Assembly: GCF_032598785.1 (NCBI RefSeq)
Contig: NZ_CP102984.1
Strand: one strand, 5' to 3'
From: Terrisporobacter petrolearius
GTDB lineage: Bacteria; Bacillota; Clostridia; Peptostreptococcales; Peptostreptococcaceae
Length of the DNA: 64,000 nucleotides
Shown here piece after piece: positions 1-9,091 of the stretch. Numbering within the stretch: position 1 is the first letter of the stretch; each line of letters begins with the position of its first letter. Both the position numbers and the translations under genes were made by a program. The notes under the pieces are model-generated. The model worked only from the letters and a program-made list of their open reading frames with translations. It made no database searches and was not told the origin of the DNA.

Positions 1-52
1 ATAAAAAAAAGAAGGGTATTAACAAAAAAAGTCGAATTATGTATAATAGTAT

Positions 53-80
53 TTGACAAATGAAAATTTTAATGTAGAAT
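53..80 (+). promoter_or_regulatory. sigma-A promoter for dnaG-rpoD
   Basis: TTGACA at 53-58 and TAGAAT at 75-80, separated by 16 bp, lie just upstream of dnaG. This is a near-consensus housekeeping promoter. The start site would be about 30 bases before the dnaG ATG. Confidence 0.6.
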
Positions 81-116
81 AGAAATGTTACGAATAATAC
101 ACCAGAGGGTGAAAAT

Positions 117-1934
117 ATGAATAATATGAGAGATTTAATAGATGAAGTTAAAAACAGATGCGATATTGTAAATGTAATATCCCAGTACATAAACTTAAAA
201 AATTCAGGAAGTAATTATAGTGGTCTATGTCCATTTCATAATGAAAAAACAGGATCTTTTCATGTAAATCAGAAAAAACAAATTTATAAATGTTTTGGAT
301 GTGGTGAAGGTGGAGATGTTATAAATTTTGTTATGAAAATAGAAAATTTAGATTTTATAGAAGCTGTAAAATTATTAGCAGAGAAAAATGGAATAGAATT
401 TAAGACAAATCTAAGTGAAGCAGATAAGGCAAAAATGGAAAGCATTAAACTAATGCAAGATATTCATTTAAAAGCTGCAAGATACTATTTTGCAAATTTG
501 ATTAACTCCAAAAACAAAGGGTATGATTATCTTAGAAGAAGGGGACTTAGTGATAAAATAATTAAAAAGTTTGGCCTAGGATACTCTCTAGAATCATGGA
601 ATAGTCTCATGGATTATTTATTATCAATAGGTTATGAAAAAAAAGATTTAGTTGAAAGTGGACTAGTTACGCATAAGGAAAATGGTAATAAATATTACGA
701 CAGATTTAGAAATAGGGTAATGTTCCCAATTTTTGATTATAGAGGAAATGTTATAGGTTTTGGAGGAAGAGTGCTTGATAACTCATTGCCCAAATATCTT
801 AATTCACCTGACTCTTTACTATTTAATAAGAGATTTAACCTATATGGGCTAAATTATGCAAAAAAAAGTATAAGCAATGATATCTTAATATTAGTAGAAG
901 GTTACATGGACTTAATATCATTATATGAATATGGAGTAGAAAACGTAGTAGCAACACTTGGTACAGCCTTAACAAATGAACAAGGCAAATTAATAAAAAG
1001 ATATGCATCTACTGCTATAATATCCTATGATTCAGATGATGCAGGAGTCAAAGCAACTCTTAGAGCTATAGATATATTAAGAAATCAAAATATAAATGTT
1101 AAGATCTTGAATTTAAAAGACTGTAAAGATCCAGATGACTTTATTAGAAAATACAAGAAAGAAGGTTTCTTAAAAGCTATAGAAAATTCAGTTTCTCATA
1201 TTGTATTTCAAATTAACATCTTAAAAAGAAAATTTGATTTTAATAAGGATGAGCATTTGATAAAATTTGCAAAAGAAGCAGCGTTAATAATTAAGACTTT
1301 ATCATCTCCCGTTGAAAAAGATTATTACATTAAGTATGTAAGTAAAGAATTTAATATTAGTTTGGATGCAATGAAAGAAGAAGTTTTTGGGAAAAACTTT
1401 GATAAAAGTAAAAAAAATTATAAAAATTTTAAAAAAACTGAACAAAAATCAATAGAAAAGATTAAAAATATCGAAAACGGTGAAAAATTTGTAGAAGAAA
1501 CCTTTATTAAACTGTTAATGGAAAATAAAGAACTTCGTCTTATTGCATTGTTAAAAATTAGTGAGAATGACTTCTTAATTAATGACAGTAAAGAAATTTT
1601 TAATCTAATAATTAAAAATAAAGAATTGGACAAAATAACTATTGACAAAATCAAAAGTTTAAACATATCTGAAGAATATTTGAAGGATTTGGATAATATA
1701 TCATTAAATAGCATAAGCACTTATAATTCTAAAAATGTTGATGAAATAATTAAAAATGTGAAAAGAAATAAGCGTCACAAAGAAATTGATGAATTGCTTC
1801 AAAAACAAAAAAATTTAGAATTAAGCTTAAGTGACAATAAAATGGATAAAGACACCATGAAAGAGGTAGAATTAAAAATTATGAATATAACTTTAAAAAT
1901 ATTAGATATACAAAAGAGCTTAAAAAGCTTATAA
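117..1934 (+). CDS. dnaG: DNA primase DnaG
   Basis: This gene encodes the primase that lays RNA primers for lagging-strand synthesis at the replication fork, working with the DnaB helicase. The N-terminus carries the CHC2 zinc ribbon (C38, H41, C59, C62). It is followed by the catalytic core with the TOPRIM signatures EGYMD and SYDSDDAG. The C-terminal third is lysine-rich and poorly conserved, as expected for the helicase-binding domain. At 605 residues the length is normal for the family. ATG at 117 follows a GAGGGTG ribosome site. It sits 21 bases before rpoD, the classical macromolecular-synthesis pair, and both are probably one transcript from the promoter at 53-80. Confidence 0.97.
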   Translation: MNNMRDLIDEVKNRCDIVNVISQYINLKNSGSNYSGLCPFHNEKTGSFHVNQKKQIYKCFGCGEGGDVINFVMKIENLDFIEAVKLLAEKNGIEFKTNLSEADKAKMESIKLMQDIHLKAARYYFANLINSKNKGYDYLRRRGLSDKIIKKFGLGYSLESWNSLMDYLLSIGYEKKDLVESGLVTHKENGNKYYDRFRNRVMFPIFDYRGNVIGFGGRVLDNSLPKYLNSPDSLLFNKRFNLYGLNYAKKSISNDILILVEGYMDLISLYEYGVENVVATLGTALTNEQGKLIKRYASTAIISYDSDDAGVKATLRAIDILRNQNINVKILNLKDCKDPDDFIRKYKKEGFLKAIENSVSHIVFQINILKRKFDFNKDEHLIKFAKEAALIIKTLSSPVEKDYYIKYVSKEFNISLDAMKEEVFGKNFDKSKKNYKNFKKTEQKSIEKIKNIENGEKFVEETFIKLLMENKELRLIALLKISENDFLINDSKEIFNLIIKNKELDKITIDKIKSLNISEEYLKDLDNISLNSISTYNSKNVDEIIKNVKRNKRHKEIDELLQKQKNLELSLSDNKMDKDTMKEVELKIMNITLKILDIQKSLKSL

Positions 1935-1955
1935 TTCACGAAAGGAGGTTTGAGT

Positions 1956-3116
1956 GTGGCAAATAATAGAGAAGCTAATAAGTTAGCAGCAAAAAGTCTT
2001 ATTGAAAAAGGTAAAAAACAAGGATCTCTTACATTAGATGAAATAATGGGAGCCTTTTCAGATACAGAACTAGATAAAGATAAGGTTGAAAATCTTTATG
2101 AAACTTTAGGCAATTTAGGAATTGAAATATTAGAAAATAAAACTGAAAAAGTTGCAATTGATTTTTCAGCAGATGATGACGATTTAACTTTAGATATGGA
2201 AAACATAGATGACGATGTTGATGAAAAAATTAAAAAAGAAGATGACGTCGAAATGGATAAACTAGACTTATCTCTTCCAAAAGGAATAAGTATAGATGAT
2301 CCAGTAAGAATGTATTTAAAGGAAATAGGTAAAATTTCTTTGCTTAAACCTCATGAAGAAGTTGAGCTAGCAAAAAGAATGCAAGAAGGAGACGAAATAG
2401 CTAAACAAAGATTAGTTGAAGCCAATTTAAGATTAGTTGTAAGTATAGCGAAAAGATATGTTGGTAGAGGTATGTTATTCTTAGATTTAATACAAGAAGG
2501 AAATCTGGGTTTAATAAAAGCTGTTGAAAAGTTTGATTATGTAAGAGGATTTAAATTTTCAACTTACGCAACATGGTGGATTAGACAAGCAATTACTCGT
2601 GCCATAGCAGACCAAGCAAGAACTATAAGAATACCAGTGCACATGGTAGAAACAATAAACAAATTAATAAGAGTTTCAAGACAATTATTACAAGAATTAG
2701 GAAGAGATCCTAAACCAGAAGAAATAGCTAAAGAAATGGAAATGTCTGAGGAAAAAGTAAGAGAAATAATGAAAATAGCTCAAGATCCAGTATCTTTAGA
2801 AACTCCAATTGGTGAAGAAGAAGACTCTCACTTAGGAGATTTTATACCAGATGAAGATGCTTTAGCTCCAGCAGAGGCAGCAGCATACTCTTTACTAAAA
2901 GATCAAATAGAAGAAGTTTTAGGCTCTTTAAATGAAAGAGAACAAAAAGTATTAAAATTAAGATTTGGCCTTGAAGATGGTAGAGCAAGAACTCTTGAAG
3001 AGGTTGGGAAAGAGTTTGATGTTACACGTGAAAGAATAAGACAGATAGAAGCAAAGGCTTTAAGAAAATTAAGACATCCAAGTAGATCAAAAAAACTTAG
3101 AGACTATTTAGATTAA
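1956..3116 (+). CDS. rpoD: RNA polymerase primary sigma factor (sigma-70/SigA)
   Basis: This is the housekeeping sigma factor that directs RNA polymerase to TTGACA/TATAAT promoters. Region 1.2 begins at DPVRMYLKEIGKIS. Regions 2.3-2.4 carry TYATWWIRQAITRAIADQ, and region 4.2 carries VTRERIRQIEAKALRKLRH. An acidic, variable region 1.1 precedes these, with a run of Asp residues. AAAGGAGG at 1941-1948 is correctly spaced for GTG at 1956. The longer reading frame from TTG at 1950 would start almost on top of the ribosome site, so I chose GTG (386 residues). It lies directly behind dnaG and is closed by a terminator at 3131. Confidence 0.97.
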   Translation: MANNREANKLAAKSLIEKGKKQGSLTLDEIMGAFSDTELDKDKVENLYETLGNLGIEILENKTEKVAIDFSADDDDLTLDMENIDDDVDEKIKKEDDVEMDKLDLSLPKGISIDDPVRMYLKEIGKISLLKPHEEVELAKRMQEGDEIAKQRLVEANLRLVVSIAKRYVGRGMLFLDLIQEGNLGLIKAVEKFDYVRGFKFSTYATWWIRQAITRAIADQARTIRIPVHMVETINKLIRVSRQLLQELGRDPKPEEIAKEMEMSEEKVREIMKIAQDPVSLETPIGEEEDSHLGDFIPDEDALAPAEAAAYSLLKDQIEEVLGSLNEREQKVLKLRFGLEDGRARTLEEVGKEFDVTRERIRQIEAKALRKLRHPSRSKKLRDYLD

Positions 3117-3130
3117 TATAGATAAAATAA

Positions 3131-3160
3131 AAATTCGCCAACTTTGGCGAATTTTTATTT
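3131..3160 (+). terminator. rho-independent terminator of dnaG-rpoD
   Basis: A 10-bp perfect stem (AAATTCGCCA / TGGCGAATTT) with a 4-base loop is followed by a T-rich tract. It separates rpoD from trmK. Confidence 0.85.
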
Positions 3161-3353
3161 TCAAGGATTTTACGCATTAAATCTTAATAAAAAATTCTTA
3201 AAATTAAGAATCAACCTGTTGTCACATGAAGTATTTCGTCTACACGTCGCTCAATCAAAGTGGATTTTTAATTATGGGGAAATAAAATCTGAAGAAATTG
3301 TTAATATATATAATAAGATAATGTAACAAGTGAATATGAAAGGAAGAAATAAA

Positions 3354-4040
3354 GTGAAATTAACGAATAGATTATTAAAAATAGCATCTTTAGTAAGTGA
3401 AAATAAAAGATTAGCTGATATAGGTACGGATCATGGGTATATACCTGTATATCTTTTAAATCAAAATAAAATAGACTTTGCTATATTGGCAGATATTAAT
3501 AAAGGCCCTTTAGAAAATGCAAGAAATGAAGTAAGAAGAAACAAACTAGAAGATAAGGTAGATTTAAGACTTGGATCTGGAATAGAAGTATTAAAAAAAG
3601 GTGAAGTAGAAGAAGTAATAATTGCAGGAATGGGTGGCATATTAATAGGTGAGCTACTTGAAGCTAATAAAGAAGTAGCTCATAGTGTAGAAAAATTGAT
3701 TTTACAACCTATGCAAGCTCAAGAAGAATTAAGACAATATTTATTAAACAATGGGTATGAAATCATAGATGAATGTTTAGAAAAGGAAGATTTTAGACTT
3801 TATGAAATAATCATAGCAAAATACACTGGTAAAAATACATTAGTCGAAGATAATATATATTACGAGGTAGGAAAAAAATTAATAGAAAATAAAGATAAAT
3901 TATTAACTGAATTTATTAATAATAAAATAAAAAAATATAATAATATTATAAATAAATTAGGAGATAAAGATACTGAAGCAGTTATACTTAAAAGAGATTT
4001 AGCTAAGGATAAAATAGAAAAATTAAAAAAATTAATTTAA
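3354..4040 (+). CDS. trmK: tRNA (adenine(22)-N1)-methyltransferase TrmK
   Basis: This is a SAM-dependent methyltransferase that makes m1A22 in tRNA. The Rossmann motif LADIGTDHGYIPVYLL near the N-terminus and EEVIIAGMGGILIGELL in the middle are typical of TrmK/YqfN. The C-terminal half is a charged coiled-coil, as in family members. GTG at 3354 has AGGAAG 8 bases upstream and begins KLTNRLLKIASLV, matching the usual N-terminus. An upstream in-frame GTG at 3330 has no ribosome site. Placement after rpoD and before the Nif3-like gene is a common Firmicutes order. Confidence 0.92.
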   Translation: MKLTNRLLKIASLVSENKRLADIGTDHGYIPVYLLNQNKIDFAILADINKGPLENARNEVRRNKLEDKVDLRLGSGIEVLKKGEVEEVIIAGMGGILIGELLEANKEVAHSVEKLILQPMQAQEELRQYLLNNGYEIIDECLEKEDFRLYEIIIAKYTGKNTLVEDNIYYEVGKKLIENKDKLLTEFINNKIKKYNNIINKLGDKDTEAVILKRDLAKDKIEKLKKLI

Positions 4041-4055
4041 CAAGGGGTTGAAAAA

Positions 4056-5153
4056 ATGAAGTTAAATGATTTAATAAAAAAAATTGAAAATAAATATCCT
4101 CTTAATTTAGCTTATGATTGGGATAACGTAGGATTATTAGTGGGAGATTTCCATAGTGAAGTAAAAACTGTCTTAGTTTCACTTGAGGCAAATGAAAAAG
4201 TTATTGAAGAAGCTATAGAAAAAAATGTGGATTTAATAGTTACACATCATCCTTTTATTTTTAGGAAAATGAACAAAATTAATACAAAAGATTTAAAAGG
4301 AAGACTTATACATAAATTAATTAAAAATGATATAGCTCTATATTCTATGCATACAAATTTTGATATAGCTTTTGATGGTCTTAATGACTATTTTATGGAA
4401 ATAATGGAGTTTGAAAATAGTAAAATACTTGGTGTAACTTCAAGTGAAACTTTATACAAACTTGCAGTTTATACTCCCATGACTCATGAAATAATAGTCA
4501 GAGAGGCTTTAGGAGAAAGTGGAGCAGGATATATAGGGAATTATAGCAACTGTACATTTAACAGCTCAGGAATAGGAACATTTAGGCCAGAAGACAATTC
4601 AAATCCTTTTATAGGCGAAAAAGGTAAGATAGAAGAAGTTAAAGAAGTTAAAATTGAAACTATTGTTCCAAGTAGCATATTACAAAAGACAATATCAAAA
4701 ATTATTAATGCTCATCCTTATGAAGAAGTGGCATATGATGTTTACAAATTAGAAAATAAAGGCAAAACGGCAGGCCTTGGAAGATATTCTACTCTTAATA
4801 GTGAAATAAACTTACAAGGTTTATGCGAAAAAATTAAATCAAAATTAAATATGGATCATATAAGAGTTGTTGGAGAATTAAATACAAAAATAAAAAAAGT
4901 TGCAGTTGTAACTGGAGCAGGTTCAGACATGGTAGGACTAGCGAAATCTAAAAATTGTGATGTTATAATCACAGGAGATGTGAAATATCATGAGGCTCAA
5001 GATGCTTTAGATATGAATATGTGCATAGTGGATTGTGGTCATTTTGATACAGAAGATATATTTAAAGATGTGATGAAGAGATTTTTGCATACTATTGAAA
5101 ATATTGAAATTATAAGTAGTACAATAAATTTAAACCCATTTAAAATAATTTAA
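4056..5153 (+). CDS. Nif3-like dinuclear metal centre protein (YqfO family)
   Basis: This is a Nif3/YqfO family protein, annotated in some databases as GTP cyclohydrolase 1 type 2; its true substrate is unsettled. The N-terminal half has YDWDNVGLLVGD and the metal motif TXHHPF (VTHHPFIF). The C-terminal half supplies GDVKYHEAQDALDMN and CGHFDTE, contributing the other His/Glu ligands. A PII-like insert with NAHPYEEVAYDVY lies between them, giving the 365-residue long form. It starts 15 bases after trmK with an AAGGGG site and is probably cotranscribed. Confidence 0.93.
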   Translation: MKLNDLIKKIENKYPLNLAYDWDNVGLLVGDFHSEVKTVLVSLEANEKVIEEAIEKNVDLIVTHHPFIFRKMNKINTKDLKGRLIHKLIKNDIALYSMHTNFDIAFDGLNDYFMEIMEFENSKILGVTSSETLYKLAVYTPMTHEIIVREALGESGAGYIGNYSNCTFNSSGIGTFRPEDNSNPFIGEKGKIEEVKEVKIETIVPSSILQKTISKIINAHPYEEVAYDVYKLENKGKTAGLGRYSTLNSEINLQGLCEKIKSKLNMDHIRVVGELNTKIKKVAVVTGAGSDMVGLAKSKNCDVIITGDVKYHEAQDALDMNMCIVDCGHFDTEDIFKDVMKRFLHTIENIEIISSTINLNPFKII

Positions 5154-5176
5154 TAAATAAAAAATCATAAAATTAG

Positions 5177-5205
5177 TTGACAAAATTAAATAAATTACAT
5201 ATTAT
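5177..5205 (+). promoter_or_regulatory. sigma-A promoter of the trpP leader
   Basis: TTGACA (5177-5182), a 17-bp spacer and TATTAT (5200-5205) lie immediately ahead of the T-box leader. Confidence 0.7.
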
Positions 5206-5224
5206 GTTATTAATAATAAATTAA

Positions 5225-5487
5225 ATCCTTTGATAAGGGATAGTAGTCAAATTTAGGTTCAAAATAGAGAGTTGAGGATGGTGGAATCTCGACAAGAAGA
5301 AATTTGGTGAATGGGCCTTTGAGGAGTAAATCGAAATCTTTGTGAAAGTAGACTTTACCGTGGTTTGCACGTTATAGCAAATGAGGTATGATGGTACCAA
5401 TATTAAGAGGTGTATTTATAATACACAAATTAGGTGGCAACGCGGAGTATAACTTCGTCCTATTTATATAGGGCGGAGTTTTTTTAT
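5225..5487 (+). promoter_or_regulatory. T-box riboswitch, tryptophan specifier TGG
   Basis: This leader senses uncharged tRNA. The antiterminator T-box AGGTGGCAACGCGG is at 5432-5445. The stem III motif near 5352-5375 reads AGTAGACTTTACCG followed by CACGTTA. The specifier site, placed by the arrangement NNN-purine-CCTTTGAG, is TGG at 5312-5314, the Trp codon. The terminator stem AACTTCGTCC...GGGCGGAGTT with a T7 tail runs 5451-5487. The T-box reads GGCAACGCGG instead of the commoner GGTACCGCGG. The Trp reading agrees with the downstream trpP, so uptake should rise when tRNA-Trp is uncharged. Confidence 0.93.
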
Positions 5488-5599
5488 TGCAAAAAAGAAA
5501 GGTAGGTGAAAATCTTGGTATGAACTAAAACTCTTAAGAGGTTAAAAGAGGAATTAATTTATTTAAATGTAATTAAAAAATATTTTGGAGGATATTATT

Positions 5600-6151
5600 A
5601 TGAAAATGAATACAAGAAAATTAGTTTTAAATGCTGTACTTTTAGGAATTGGTTTAGTTTTACACCAGATAGAGCCTGCTATATTTGGTGTAAAGCCTGA
5701 TATGACATTAATAATGTTATTTACAATAATGATTATAAATAAAGACGATTATAAGGCTTGTTTAATATGTGGTATAATAGCTGGTATATTTTCTGGAATG
5801 ACAACGTCATTTCCTGGAGGTCAAGTACCTAATGTTATAGATAAATTTATTACTACAAATATAAGTTTTTTAGTTATGGTGGCTATGTATAAGGTTCCTT
5901 TTATGAAAAAATTAGCTGATAAAAATCAAGACTTTATTGTTTCCAATGTATTAATGTCTTTAGGAACGGCTATAAGTGGATTTATATTTTTAATATCAGC
6001 TCAAATTTTAGTAGGTCTTCCTGGAGATATGAACTTAAGTATGTTATTTGCAGTAGTTGTACTTCCAGCGATAGGTATTAACTTACTAGTTGGTGTAATT
6101 GTGTTTAAGGTAATTCATGTTACAATGAAAAGAGTAAGTTTTCAAAGTTAG
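5600..6151 (+). CDS. trpP: tryptophan transporter TrpP
   Basis: This is a small hydrophobic membrane protein of about six helices that imports tryptophan, of the Bacillus YhaG/TrpP family. The N-terminus MKMNTRKLVLNAVLLGIGL and the segment GVKPDMTLIMLF are characteristic. GGAGG at 5587-5591 gives good spacing to ATG at 5600; an in-frame TTG at 5585 overlaps that site and is rejected. The Trp-specific T-box upstream independently supports the substrate. It is a single-gene unit. Confidence 0.9.
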   Translation: MKMNTRKLVLNAVLLGIGLVLHQIEPAIFGVKPDMTLIMLFTIMIINKDDYKACLICGIIAGIFSGMTTSFPGGQVPNVIDKFITTNISFLVMVAMYKVPFMKKLADKNQDFIVSNVLMSLGTAISGFIFLISAQILVGLPGDMNLSMLFAVVVLPAIGINLLVGVIVFKVIHVTMKRVSFQS

Positions 6152-6161
6152 AAAAGTAAAT

Positions 6162-6197
6162 AAAAAACTATCCCCTCCAGTTATATGTAGGGGATAG
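6162..6197 (-). terminator. terminator between trpP and the dehalogenase-like gene
   Basis: A 9-bp stem CTATCCCCT/AGGGGATAG occupies 6168-6197. On the - strand it is followed by six T residues, so it mainly serves the - strand gene, and it may also stop convergent trpP transcription. Confidence 0.75.
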
Positions 6198-6225
6198 AAA
6201 GTTTAAAACAATACAAATGAAATTT

Positions 6226-7299
6226 TTATCTTAGCCAAGAAGGATTTCCTGGAACAAACACTCTAGTTCCAAACTTTCTTTTATATTCATCCAAGACATC
6301 TTGTATAGCAACTCCATTTTTTTTAAATGAACTATATTTTTTTACACTTTCAAGATTTTGGCTAAAAGGACATACTGATATGCACATACCGCAGTCAGTT
6401 CCTAAGTATCTCCACTTTTCATAACAAGTTTCAACATCTACTATCCAATTATATTTATTATCTTTATTAATTTTGTTTTCTCTAGATAAAGACTGAGTTG
6501 GACATGTAAGGGCACATTTTTTACATACTTTACAAAAATCTTCTAATCCAAAGTCTATTTTTTCATCAATATCAAGAGGTAAATTTGTAGTTACAACTCC
6601 TAATTTGAATCTTGAACCGTAGTCTTTATTTGTGAGAATGGCATTTCTACCTATCTGACCAAGTCCTGCATCTTCTGCTATAAGGGCAGGCATAACAAGA
6701 TAGTTTGCATCAACATGATTTCTTGCTTCATAACCTAAACTTCTAATATAATATGAAATAATCATGCCTATAACTGCTACATCTACATAACTCTTTGATG
6801 TGGCAATGATTTCTGAAATCATAGGAGCTCTGTTAACCATGTCTCTATCCATTTCACAAGCAAATGCAATTGCAAATTTGTGGTCAAGATTAACTTCCTG
6901 CCCATAATCCTCTTCTGATCTACCTTTATGTGTATAAATATGCTTTTTTTCTAACTTAGTTATCCCAACCATACAAGCACCGTATAAAGAAGCAACTCCT
7001 TTTATCTTTTTCGTAAATGTTTTACTATCACCATCAATTTTTATAGGAGATACTTCTCCTTCACATAAATCTTTAATATCTCTTAAAAAAGCAAAGGCAC
7101 TTCCTGCAATTGGTGAATTAAGAGCATTGTATGTAGTTGTACCTTCTTCTAACAATTCTGGTCTAGTTCTTAAACTATCATCAATATCTTTTTTTTCTGG
7201 ATTTTTGGCATAATAGTCTTTATATACAGTGCTGTCTTTTTTATAATGAGCTCTTGCGAACATAGTATCCCTTTCATCAATTCTTTCCAATGAAACCAT
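6226..7299 (-). CDS. reductive dehalogenase-like corrinoid/iron-sulfur protein, cytoplasmic
   Basis: This resembles the RdhA/QueG superfamily. An N-terminal ERIDERDTMFAR segment is followed by a B12-binding-type region with GLGQIGRNAILT. Two C-terminal [4Fe-4S] motifs follow: CKVCKKCALTCPTQ, and a spaced CYEKWRYLGTDCGMC then CPFSQN. Respiratory RdhA enzymes have a twin-arginine signal and an adjacent RdhB anchor; neither is present here, so it is likely soluble. The physiological substrate cannot be read from the sequence. ATG at 7299 abuts its GGGG ribosome site; TTG at 7290 or ATG at 7263 are alternatives. It is a lone gene. Confidence 0.8.
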   Translation of the reverse strand: MVSLERIDERDTMFARAHYKKDSTVYKDYYAKNPEKKDIDDSLRTRPELLEEGTTTYNALNSPIAGSAFAFLRDIKDLCEGEVSPIKIDGDSKTFTKKIKGVASLYGACMVGITKLEKKHIYTHKGRSEEDYGQEVNLDHKFAIAFACEMDRDMVNRAPMISEIIATSKSYVDVAVIGMIISYYIRSLGYEARNHVDANYLVMPALIAEDAGLGQIGRNAILTNKDYGSRFKLGVVTTNLPLDIDEKIDFGLEDFCKVCKKCALTCPTQSLSRENKINKDNKYNWIVDVETCYEKWRYLGTDCGMCISVCPFSQNLESVKKYSSFKKNGVAIQDVLDEYKRKFGTRVFVPGNPSWLR

Positions 7300-7486
7300 C
7301 CCCTTTTGATTTTATCTTATGTTACAGTAATTATTGTAGATTATTGAAATATAAAAGTCATTATAAAAATAAATGGAAATATAAAGTTAAAATTTTTATA
7401 TAAATTAAAAACATTTTTAGTGTATTTTAGAAAAAAATGTAAAAGATATAAATAAGGTCTTATTTATTTTTAGAAAGGAGATTAAA

Positions 7487-8473
7487 ATGAAAAATCTAAA
7501 ATATTTACTATTATGTTTAATAATGATTATGACGACAACACTGACAATAGATGCAACAGAGAAGGAAAATAAATATATATTAGGTGGAAAATTAGTTGAT
7601 GAATCTGTTGTAGGTGAAGATTTGGAGGTTGTTGATAGTAAAGAAGAAAATTACGATTTAGAAAAATTTTTTAGACCATCTGATATGGCCATATTAAATG
7701 ATGATAATCTTAATATTTTAAAGGAATTCTATAATAAGAATCCATATAAAATGGACTTACCATCAAAGCCATTTAGATCAGGAAAGGATACTGTGGTAAA
7801 CTACTTTAATGTACTTAGGGAAGCTGCTAATCCAACAGAAAATAATAAAACAGGATGTGGATCATTAGGAGAAGCTAAAGGACCCTATCCAGTAGCATAT
7901 AATTTTTTATCGAAATCTTATCAAAAAGAATTGCCATACAATGATTTCTTAGATTCATTTAAAAATATACTTCACATTAATCTGATTAAAGTTAATAACG
8001 TTGCAGCAGATGAAGAAAACCCAAATTTACTAAAATACTTTGTAGAGCTAGAAGTTATTGAAGGGTCCAAAGAGGACAAAGGCTTATTTGCATATTACTA
8101 TGGCTATATATATTTACACAAGGAAAATGATGGTTATAAAATTGTTAAAATGAATTACAGTAGTGAAAATTATTTATGTGCACCATATCATGGATGGGCA
8201 TATGACGCTAAAGCTTTTGTAGAAATAGAATATGGAAACTGGTGTTCATTGATTGATGGAGATGTAATTGTAAATGAAGATGGATATGAAAAAAGAGCAT
8301 ACTATAAAGACAAAGACGATAATGAATATTATGTACTTTTTTATGAATTAACTAATGGAGTAGATAAAAAAATAGCGGATTACAAGAAAAACAAGAATAA
8401 TCAATGGGAAGTTATTTATATTAACCCAGAAAAATGTATACAAAATAAAGATTCAGGAGGAAATCAAAAATAA
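7487..8473 (+). CDS. secreted protein of unknown function
   Basis: The product is 328 residues. A typical N-terminal signal peptide (MKNLKYLLLCLIMIMTTTLT, cleavage probably near DATEKE) indicates export. No lipobox is seen. The mature part is acidic and rich in Tyr, Asn and Lys, with four Cys residues (in TGCGSL, YLCAPY, NWCSLI and EKCIQN) that could pair after export. I do not recognise the family. The ATG has an AAAGGAG site 6 bases upstream. It stands alone between a divergent gene and a non-coding RNA region. Confidence 0.75.
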   Translation: MKNLKYLLLCLIMIMTTTLTIDATEKENKYILGGKLVDESVVGEDLEVVDSKEENYDLEKFFRPSDMAILNDDNLNILKEFYNKNPYKMDLPSKPFRSGKDTVVNYFNVLREAANPTENNKTGCGSLGEAKGPYPVAYNFLSKSYQKELPYNDFLDSFKNILHINLIKVNNVAADEENPNLLKYFVELEVIEGSKEDKGLFAYYYGYIYLHKENDGYKIVKMNYSSENYLCAPYHGWAYDAKAFVEIEYGNWCSLIDGDVIVNEDGYEKRAYYKDKDDNEYYVLFYELTNGVDKKIADYKKNKNNQWEVIYINPEKCIQNKDSGGNQK

Positions 8474-8600
8474 CAATAAAATTATAGTAATTAATAATAT
8501 ATGATAAAAACAAATAAAATATAACTATGAAAAAGAAAATAAAATATTATTATTTATCAAAAATTATGAACAAAATTGTATGTACATAAATACAATTATA

Positions 8601-8741
8601 TTAAGGAAGTGGCAGTGGTAATATCTCAAACTAACACGTGAAACTCTTCAGAGGAGCTTTCAATGTATGTTAAAACTTAAGCCCATTCAAGAGTATAAAA
8701 TAAATAATTTTGGGTAGATAACAGTAAAACCACTTCCTTAA
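8601..8741 (+). ncRNA. structured non-coding RNA with 6S-like architecture
   Basis: A perfect 12-bp closing stem pairs TTAAGGAAGTGG (8601-8612) with CCACTTCCTTAA (8730-8741). Inside are two long, A-rich unpaired strands and an inner arm (ACTCTT near 8643 can pair with AAGAGT near 8688, and GAAACTC with GAGCTTTC). There is no ORF, and a separate terminator follows at 8759. A closing stem, a large central bubble and a terminal stem is the topology of 6S RNA, the RNA polymerase decoy. I cannot confirm 6S identity from sequence alone; another ncRNA family is possible. Confidence 0.5.
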
Positions 8742-8758
8742 CGAATTTTAATAAATAT

Positions 8759-8789
8759 AAGCTAAACTAATTATTAGTTTAGCTTTTTT
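8759..8789 (+). terminator. terminator of the structured RNA
   Basis: The stem AAGCTAAACTA / TAGTTTAGCTT is followed by TTTTT. It closes the non-coding transcript at 8601-8741. Confidence 0.8.
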
Positions 8790-8859
8790 ACATATAAGGA
8801 AACTATAGTTGAATTTACGCTGTTGATAAACTCTGGAATTAAGTTATATCAACTCATTT

Positions 8860-8966
8860 AGGAAATGTAAAAAATGTATTTTTGAGCAACGGAGTTGCCT
8901 GAAGCGGTAGCTAAGGCATCTCGTTGGCGATATGAGCGAAGCGAATTTTTTATGGAATTATTTCCT
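8860..8966. repeat. GC-rich hairpin element with imperfect terminal repeats
   Basis: A roughly 60-base stretch (8884-8945) of clearly higher GC content sits in very AT-rich DNA. It contains small inverted motifs (GCAAC GGA GTTGC) and two GCGAAG-type runs near its right end. It is bracketed by AGGAAAT at 8860 and ATTTCCT at 8960, with nearby TAAAAAAT / ATTTTTTA pairs. This looks like a dispersed palindromic or MITE-like element. Only one copy is in this window, so repetition elsewhere is a guess. No ORF is present. Confidence 0.4.
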
Positions 8967-9091
8967 ATAATGTTATATTATTGAAATTTACATATTAATT
9001 ACAAATATTAATATTAAAATTTATAACTTTTTTATGTAAAAATACAAATACTATTTATATATAATAACCTTTTAAGGAAGGAGAATTTAAT

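Noticed and set aside
3144..3326. 60-codon open frame between rpoD and trmK
   Set aside because: It starts inside the rpoD terminator, has no ribosome site and has no recognisable sequence; it is probably chance.
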